DNA of 9,453 nt, from positions 1 through 9,453 of the forward strand of contig NZ_CAMJVP010000126.1 in NCBI RefSeq assembly GCF_946221465.1, in the 5' to 3' direction. Shown piece by piece: positions 6,040 through 9,453 of this stretch. Both the position numbers and the translations under genes were made by a program. The DNA comes from an uncultured Aeromicrobium sp. Its GTDB lineage: Bacteria > Actinomycetota > Actinomycetes > Propionibacteriales > Nocardioidaceae. Below the pieces are notes generated by a model. That model searched no databases. It was not told where the DNA came from and was given only the letters and a program-made list of their open reading frames with translations. Within the stretch, counting starts at the first letter, position 1, and each line of letters opens with the position of its first letter.

Positions 6040-7697
6040 GAGGACCGCACCGTGTTGAGGGCCGCGGCGTCCCCGGCGAGTTCGTTCTTGCGTACCTTGC
6101 CCGTCGCCGTCATGGGCAACGAGTCGAGAACGGCGACGAGCGGGACTTTGTAAGTCGCCATGTTGTCGCGGGCCCAGGCCGTCAGCTCCTCGGGGGTCAG
6201 CTCGGAACCCGCTCGCGGCACGACGAAGGCCACCGGACGCTGGCCGGTCTCCGGGTCGTCCGTGGGGACGACGGCGACCGAGTCCACGGCGGGATGCTGG
6301 GTCAGCAGCATCTCCACGTCAGCGGGGAACACGCTCATCCCGTTGACCTTGATCATCTCCTTGCGGCGGCCGAGGTAGTGCAGGAAGCCCTGCTCGTCGA
6401 TCCGGCCGTTGTCGCCGGTGTGGATCCAACCGTCCACCAACTGCTCGCGGGTCGCCTCCTCGTTGCGCCAGTACCCGTCGGTCACCGAGGGGCTGCGCAC
6501 GATGATCTCGCCCACCTCGCCGAGCGGCACCGGGTTCTGCGTTCCCAGCTCGACGACGGCGATGTCGGTGCCGGGAACCGGGACACCGCAGAAGACCGGC
6601 TCGGACAGCAGGTCGAAATCGTTCTCAGCGAAGCCGTAGGGGACGCAGTCGATGGTGTGGGTCTCGGTCATTCCGTAGGAGGACTCGCGCAGCACCGAAC
6701 CCGGAACGAGTTCGGCCCAACGGCGACGCACCTCGGGCGTCATCTTCCGCACGAACGAGACAGCCTGCGGGTCCACGAGCGAGCTGAGGTCGCGCGACGC
6801 CAGGTCCTGCGTGTCCATCAGTTCGAGGTAGTTCTCGACCGTTCCGGTCATCAGCGTGACTCGGTAGCGCTCGATGAGGTCGACGGCCTCGGCGGCGTTC
6901 CAGCGCGGCATGAGGATGCTGGTTCCACCGAGCACGAAGGGGATCAGGATGCCCAGGTCCTCGCCCGCGATCCAGAAGATCGGCAGATAGCAGAGCGAGA
7001 CGTAGTTGCCGTCGTACGCCATCTCGGTCGCCGTCGCGGCGCTGGCCACGGTGTAGAGCATGTGGCCCTGAGTGTGCTGGCAGCCCTTCGGCATGCCCGT
7101 CGTGCCGCCGGTGTAGTTCAGCGCCGCGAGGGAGTCGAGATCTCCGTCGTCGCCGGCGTAGGGCTCCGCGGCGATCGCCGACTGCCAGCTGAGTTCGCCG
7201 GTGCCGTCGGTCAGCAGCACGGGGATCTCGGGGACGCGATCCTTGCAGGCCCCGAGGACCTTCGACAGAGCGCTGTTCGTCACGATCAGCACGGGTTCGC
7301 TGTCGAGCAGCTCGTAGGCGAGTTCGGCCGGCTGGAACATCGGGTTGACCGGAACGTGGACTGCGCCGAGCCGGAGCACGGCGAGGAAGGCGATGGCGAA
7401 CTCGACCGAGTTTCCGAGGTAGATCGCCACGCGGTCGCCGCGGCGGACGCCGTGCTCGGACATCCAGGTCGCGACCCGGCGGTGCACCTCATCGAGTTCG
7501 GCGTAGGTGTAGCGGCTGTCGCCGAGCGCGAGCGCGAGGAGGTCCGGGCGCTCGGCCGCCCAGTGAGAGACGTGGGCCGGAATCGTGATGAGTCCGGCGG
7601 GGTAGCGCGGCTCGGCGGGAATGCCCGTCGGTCGCAGGGCCGCCTGCAGTTGGCGGACCTCGTCCACGTAGGCGTCGAGTGACTTCTGACTGGTCAT
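6036..7697 (-). CDS. Acyl-CoA synthetase (AMP-forming), FadD-like
   Basis: A 553-residue adenylate-forming enzyme that activates a carboxylic acid to its acyl-CoA via an acyl-AMP. The core motifs are in order: the phosphate-binding loop YTGGTTGMPKG (195-205), YGMTET (341-346), GWIHTGDNG (423-431), the hinge region GRRKEMIKVNGMS (443-455), and the C-terminal catalytic lysine Lys534 in LPMTATGKVRK. It is full length and apparently active. The ATG at 7697 is chosen because GGAGG (complement of 7709-7713) precedes it by 11 bases; an in-frame ATG at 7769 falls inside operator C, near the predicted transcription start, and is improbable. It is the first gene of a two-gene operon with the thioesterase. 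Its promoter holds two TTGAC-N6-GTCAA operators, so it is probably repressed in the absence of substrate. The substrate class (fatty, branched or aromatic acid) cannot be read from these motifs. Confidence 0.95.
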   Translation of the reverse strand: MTSQKSLDAYVDEVRQLQAALRPTGIPAEPRYPAGLITIPAHVSHWAAERPDLLALALGDSRYTYAELDEVHRRVATWMSEHGVRRGDRVAIYLGNSVEFAIAFLAVLRLGAVHVPVNPMFQPAELAYELLDSEPVLIVTNSALSKVLGACKDRVPEIPVLLTDGTGELSWQSAIAAEPYAGDDGDLDSLAALNYTGGTTGMPKGCQHTQGHMLYTVASAATATEMAYDGNYVSLCYLPIFWIAGEDLGILIPFVLGGTSILMPRWNAAEAVDLIERYRVTLMTGTVENYLELMDTQDLASRDLSSLVDPQAVSFVRKMTPEVRRRWAELVPGSVLRESSYGMTETHTIDCVPYGFAENDFDLLSEPVFCGVPVPGTDIAVVELGTQNPVPLGEVGEIIVRSPSVTDGYWRNEEATREQLVDGWIHTGDNGRIDEQGFLHYLGRRKEMIKVNGMSVFPADVEMLLTQHPAVDSVAVVPTDDPETGQRPVAFVVPRAGSELTPEELTAWARDNMATYKVPLVAVLDSLPMTATGKVRKNELAGDAAALNTVRSS

Positions 7698-7753
7698 GGG
7701 ACGGCTGACCTCCGAGATCTGCAGGGGAACGCGCGAGTGTGATCGCGGTCTCA

Positions 7754-7769
7754 TTGACGTCGACGTCAA
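7754..7769. promoter_or_regulatory. Operator site C, perfect palindrome TTGACGTCGACGTCAA
   Basis: This 16-bp sequence equals its own reverse complement. It covers the predicted transcription start of the ligase operon (about 7765, minus strand). It lies 31 bp, about three helical turns, from site B, so two repressor dimers could bind on the same face. Confidence 0.8.
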
Positions 7770-7771
7770 GG

Positions 7772-7800
7772 AATAAACCCTACTTTGACGTCGGTGTCAA
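7772..7800 (-). promoter_or_regulatory. Predicted promoter of the ligase-thioesterase operon
   Basis: On the minus strand, TTGACA (complement of 7795-7800) is separated by exactly 17 bp from TTTATT (complement of 7772-7777). Transcription would start near 7765, giving a leader of about 68 bases. The -35 box lies within operator B and the start within operator C. Confidence 0.65.
7785..7800. promoter_or_regulatory. Operator site B, TTGAC-N6-GTCAA
   Basis: TTGACGTCGGTGTCAA has perfect five-base arms. In the direction of transcription (minus strand) it reads TTGACACCGACGTCAA and supplies the -35 box of the ligase promoter. Confidence 0.75.
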
Positions 7801-7818
7801 TAGCGCTTCCAGCTGCGA

Positions 7819-8487
7819 TCAGCGGGCTCCGGCCAGCATCATCGCGAGGTCCGCGTACTGGAAGCCGATGGCCGTGGGGGTCCGGGCGGAACCGTGGCGG
7901 TACCAGCGAGCCACGTCGATGCAGGTCGACAGGATCGTGATCTTGGCCCACTCGGGATCGGCGAGTCGGAAGACGCCCTCGGCGATGCCCGCGTTGAGGA
8001 TCTCGAGCACGTGGGCATCGACGCCGCGGCGCAGTTCCCAGATGTCGCCGAACGCGGGGCCGCGGTGCAGCCGGATCTCGTACTCGATCGAGCGGGAAAG
8101 CAGGTTCATCTCCGCGTTCCACGTCGCGAAGGAGGCGACCCCGAGCCGCAGCTGGCTCACCGGATCGGCGGCCTGGCGCGCCGGGTCGCTGAAGGCGCCG
8201 GTGGACGCCTTGTGGCCCTCGAGCGCGATGTGGTGCAGCAGCTCCTGCTTGGACTCGAAGTGGATGTACACCGCGGCAGGGCTCATCCCGGCTCGCGTCG
8301 CGATCTCGCGGGTCGAGGCGCCGTGATAGCCCAGGTCGGCGAACGCCAAGGTGGCCCCGCACAGGATGCGGCGCGACGCGCCCGAGGCTCGCTCGTCCCA
8401 GAACTCCTCGATCCGCCGCTCGGCGCGTTCGCGATCGAACTGCGCCGCCGGCGATCGGGTCATCTGGTGGCTGGTCGTGTCGGTCAC
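7819..8487 (-). CDS. TetR/AcrR-family transcriptional regulator 3
   Basis: A 222-residue TetR repressor. A charged N-terminal extension (about 1-35) precedes the DNA-binding domain (about 38-85), whose helix-turn-helix reads TREIATRAGMSPAAVYIHF followed by ESKQELL. The C-terminal helical domain lacks a diagnostic motif. The GTG at 8487 is preferred: a strong GGAGGGG ribosome site lies seven bases upstream. The longer in-frame ATG at 8580 would place the palindrome at 8544-8557 inside the coding region and overlap the start region of the divergent biotin carrier gene. ATG 8463 is a further internal possibility. The divergent arrangement with a perfect TAAGCGTACGCTTA palindrome between the genes suggests autoregulation and control of the biotin carrier. 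The ligase promoter begins 18 bp beyond its stop. Confidence 0.92.
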   Translation of the reverse strand: MTDTTSHQMTRSPAAQFDRERAERRIEEFWDERASGASRRILCGATLAFADLGYHGASTREIATRAGMSPAAVYIHFESKQELLHHIALEGHKASTGAFSDPARQAADPVSQLRLGVASFATWNAEMNLLSRSIEYEIRLHRGPAFGDIWELRRGVDAHVLEILNAGIAEGVFRLADPEWAKITILSTCIDVARWYRHGSARTPTAIGFQYADLAMMLAGAR

Positions 8488-8526
8488 CCGTGTTCCCCTC
8501 CCCGCGAGCCGCTCGATGTGCGATTC

Positions 8527-8542
8527 GTCACGTAGGCGTGAC
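8527..8542. promoter_or_regulatory. Inverted repeat GTCACG-TAGG-CGTGAC beside the TAAGC operator
   Basis: Perfect six-base arms flank a four-base spacer. It ends one base before the TAAGC palindrome, with centres 16 bp apart. It may be a second operator, or part of a compound site, on the regulator 3 side of the divergent region. Confidence 0.45.
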
Positions 8543-8543
8543 A

Positions 8544-8557
8544 TAAGCGTACGCTTA
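8544..8557. promoter_or_regulatory. Perfect palindromic operator TAAGCGTACGCTTA
   Basis: A 14-bp sequence identical to its reverse complement, between the divergent regulator 3 gene and the biotin carrier gene. The arms TAAGC and GCTTA with a four-base centre recur at 8946-8959. Location and symmetry suggest the operator of regulator 3. Confidence 0.75.
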
Positions 8558-8597
8558 ACTTCCATTCCGCATAACCACAATGGCGAAAGGGCGTGTC

Positions 8598-8813
8598 ATG
8601 TCCGATGTTCGGGCCGAACTGACGGCTTCGGTGTTCAAGGTCGAGGTCGCTGTGGGTGACCGAGTCGAGGAGGGGCAGCCGCTCCTCGTGCTCGAGTCGA
8701 TGAAGATGGAGATTCCGGTCGTGGCCGACCGCGCCGGAGAGGTCGCAGAAATCCTGGTATCCGAGGGAGAAGTGGTGGAGGAGGGCGCGGTGGTCGTCCG
8801 TCTCGCCGTCTGA
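8598..8813 (+). CDS. Stand-alone biotin carrier (biotinyl domain) protein of acyl-CoA carboxylase
   Basis: A 71-residue biotinyl domain. It carries the biotin that is carboxylated by a biotin carboxylase and delivered to a carboxyltransferase. The biotinylation motif ESMKME has Lys36 as the acceptor, about 35 residues from the C-terminus as usual. The two halves DRVEEGQPLLVLESMKMEIPV and AGEVAEILVSEGEVVEEGAVV give the symmetrical flattened beta-barrel. From memory it closely resembles the mycobacterial 71-residue TB7.3 protein (Rv3221c). The ATG at 8598 has GAAAGG eight bases upstream and is preferred over ATG 8580. It is divergent from regulator 3 and followed by a strong stem-loop. It probably serves the carboxyltransferase at 9015, although it is transcribed separately; no biotin carboxylase is in the window. 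Confidence 0.93.
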   Translation: MSDVRAELTASVFKVEVAVGDRVEEGQPLLVLESMKMEIPVVADRAGEVAEILVSEGEVVEEGAVVVRLAV

Positions 8814-8818
8814 GCCCT

Positions 8819-8860
8819 CGGCGCAGGCCCTGGGTCATGGGGCCCAGGGCCGCGGCGCCG
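8819..8860 (+). terminator. Strong GC-rich stem-loop after the biotin carrier gene
   Basis: GGCCCTGGG (8826-8834) and CCCAGGGCC (8843-8851) form a perfect nine-pair stem with an eight-base loop. CGGCGC (8819-8824) and GCGCCG (8855-8860) can extend it by six pairs across a small internal loop. It begins six bases after the stop. No T-tract follows, which is common for actinobacterial terminators. Confidence 0.65.
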
Positions 8861-8877
8861 CCCCCAGTGTCCGCAGA

Positions 8878-8893
8878 TTGACACACGCGTCAA
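8878..8893. promoter_or_regulatory. Operator site D, TTGAC-N6-GTCAA, at the carboxyltransferase promoter
   Basis: TTGACACACGCGTCAA fits the TTGACR-N4-YGTCAA pattern of sites A, B and C. Its left arm is the -35 box of the promoter reading toward the gene at 9015. Confidence 0.72.
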
Positions 8894-8906
8894 AAGTGCT
8901 TGTCAT
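8878..8906 (+). promoter_or_regulatory. Predicted promoter of the acyl-CoA carboxyltransferase gene
   Basis: TTGACA (8878-8883) is separated by 17 bp from TGTCAT (8901-8906). The start would be near 8913, with a leader of about 100 bases before GTG 9015. It is bracketed by operator D and the TAAGC-type operator at 8941-8964. Confidence 0.55.
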
Positions 8907-8940
8907 CTGTGAGGTGGATCACTTACGGTCAAGCTTGCAC

Positions 8941-8964
8941 TGACCTAAGCGAGTGCTTAGGTCA
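8941..8964. promoter_or_regulatory. Extended TAAGC-type operator in the carboxyltransferase leader
   Basis: Perfect ten-base arms TGACCTAAGC and GCTTAGGTCA flank the centre GAGT. The core TAAGCGAGTGCTTA (8946-8959) shares arms and spacing with the palindrome at 8544-8557. It lies about 30 bp downstream of the predicted start, so a bound repressor could act as a roadblock. In RNA it would form a ten-pair hairpin with a four-base loop. Confidence 0.75.
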
Positions 8965-8970
8965 TCTCTC

Positions 8971-8996
8971 CGCAGCAGGCTGACAGCCCGGCTGCG
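8971..8996 (+). other. Leader stem-loop just upstream of the carboxyltransferase ribosome site
   Basis: CGCAGC (8971-8976) pairs with GCTGCG (8991-8996), and inside it GGCT (8978-8981) pairs with AGCC (8985-8988) around GAC. The structure ends seven bases before the Shine-Dalgarno GAAGGGG (9003-9009), so it could affect initiation. Confidence 0.4.
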
Positions 8997-9014
8997 ACTG
9001 ACGAAGGGGCACCT

Positions 9015-9453
9015 GTGAGCCACGTCTGGTCCGACGAGATCGAGGAGATCGCCCGCCGCCTCCGCATGGCCGAGTTGCTCGGCGGCGACGAGAAGATCCG
9101 TCGTCAGCGCGATGCAGGGCGCAGCACGGTGCGCGAGCGCATCGCCGACCTGCTCGACGACGAGAGCTTCGAGGAGATCGGCGCGCTCGCCGGGTTCGCG
9201 ACGCTGGCCGAGGACGGTTCCACGGTCAGCGTGATGCCGGCGAACTTCGTGTTCGGACTGGGCTCGATCGACGGACGCCGCGTCGCGTTGGGCGCGGATG
9301 ACTTCACGATCCGCGGCGGTGCCGCCGACGCCTCGATCATGGCCAAGCAGGTCGACTCCGAGCGGTTGGCGGCCGCGCTGCGGGTGCCGCTGGTCCGCCT
9401 TGTCGAAGGCACCGGCGGCGGTGGCAGCACCAGCAGCAGCGTCGCCAGTCGTC
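9015..9453 (+). CDS. Acyl-CoA carboxylase carboxyltransferase (beta) subunit, N-terminal part
   Basis: The first 146 codons of a gene running off the window end. It starts at GTG 9015 with the ribosome site GAAGGGG five bases upstream. The product begins MSHVWSDEIEEIARRLRMAE. The carboxyltransferase N-domain features DFTIRGGAADAS (96-107), LVRLVEGTGGGGS (about 126-138), and the early basic segment RQRDAGRSTVRERIADLL (30-47) are those of propionyl-/methylcrotonyl-CoA carboxylase beta subunits. These transfer a carboxyl group from carboxybiotin to an acyl-CoA. The biotin carrier at 8598 is the obvious partner; a biotin carboxylase would be expected nearby outside the window. The acyl specificity (propionyl, acetyl, methylcrotonyl, geranyl) is set by the missing C-domain. 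Control by two operator families is suggested by its upstream region. Confidence 0.93.
   Translation, partial: MSHVWSDEIEEIARRLRMAELLGGDEKIRRQRDAGRSTVRERIADLLDDESFEEIGALAGFATLAEDGSTVSVMPANFVFGLGSIDGRRVALGADDFTIRGGAADASIMAKQVDSERLAAALRVPLVRLVEGTGGGGSTSSSVASR

Noticed and set aside
6294..7682. A 462-codon open frame on the plus strand opposite the acyl-CoA ligase.
   Set aside because: It is antisense to a gene with every adenylate-enzyme motif. Its composition (rich in Arg, Gly, Val, Asp, His) is typical of the complement of GC-rich codons, and no fold is recognisable.
7698..7769. Extended start of the ligase at ATG 7769.
   Set aside because: That ATG lies within operator C, at or just before the predicted transcription start, and the ATG at 7697 has a GGAGG site upstream.
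8488..8580. N-terminal extension of regulator 3 starting at ATG 8580.
   Set aside because: It would run through two palindromes and abut the divergent gene. The GTG at 8487 has a strong GGAGGGG site.
1..9453. Mobile elements, CRISPR arrays, tRNA/rRNA genes or an exotic defence system.
   Set aside because: No transposase, integrase, spaced direct repeats, tRNA-like folds or effector domains were seen; all genes are metabolic, transport or regulatory.

Overview
The window looks like chromosomal DNA of a high-GC actinomycete, probably of the Mycobacteriales (Gordonia/Rhodococcus type). The reasons are strong G/C bias at third codon positions, several TetR regulators, a thiolase/crotonase/CoA-ligase gene set, a stand-alone 71-residue biotin carrier like mycobacterial TB7.3, and apparently leaderless starts. 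The genus is a guess. No tRNA, rRNA, CRISPR array or mobile element was seen. The longest stretch without a gene is the 201 bp at 8814-9014, which is dense in regulatory sequence.

Layout: (1) 1-119, the 3' end of a probable MaoC-type dehydratase. (2) 155-829 (+), TetR regulator 1. (3) 857-2314 (-), a DHA2-type MFS efflux pump convergent with it. (4) 2462-4827 (+), a tight operon of thiolase, crotonase-fold protein and small antibiotic-biosynthesis-monooxygenase (ABM)-fold protein, behind a TTGACA-17-TAATTT promoter. (5) 4897-5502 (+), TetR regulator 2, probably leaderless. (6) 7697 down to 5515 (-), an acyl-CoA ligase overlapping a hotdog thioesterase by four bases. (7) 8487 down to 7819 (-), TetR regulator 3. 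(8) 8598-8813 (+), the biotin carrier, divergent from regulator 3. (9) 9015 to the window end (+), the start of an acyl-CoA carboxylase carboxyltransferase subunit with a GTG start.

How the genes fit together: the set reads as an acyl-CoA degradation locus. The ligase activates an acid, the crotonase-fold protein and MaoC protein work on double bonds, the thiolase cleaves, the biotin carrier with the carboxyltransferase carboxylates an acyl-CoA, and the thioesterase releases free acid and CoA. A carboxylase beside a ligase and thiolase would suit a branched-chain or isoprenoid-type acid, but the sequence does not fix the substrate.

The most interesting signal is regulatory. Four copies of a 16-bp inverted repeat, TTGACR-N4-YGTCAA, lie at three promoters: regulator 2, the ligase (two copies 31 bp apart) and the carboxyltransferase. 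At each promoter one copy overlaps the -35 box. A second family, TAAGC-N4-GCTTA, occurs between regulator 3 and the biotin carrier and again just downstream of the carboxyltransferase promoter. The simplest reading is two TetR circuits, one owned by regulator 2 and one by regulator 3, meeting at the carboxylase promoter. The carboxylase leader also carries two strong stem-loops.
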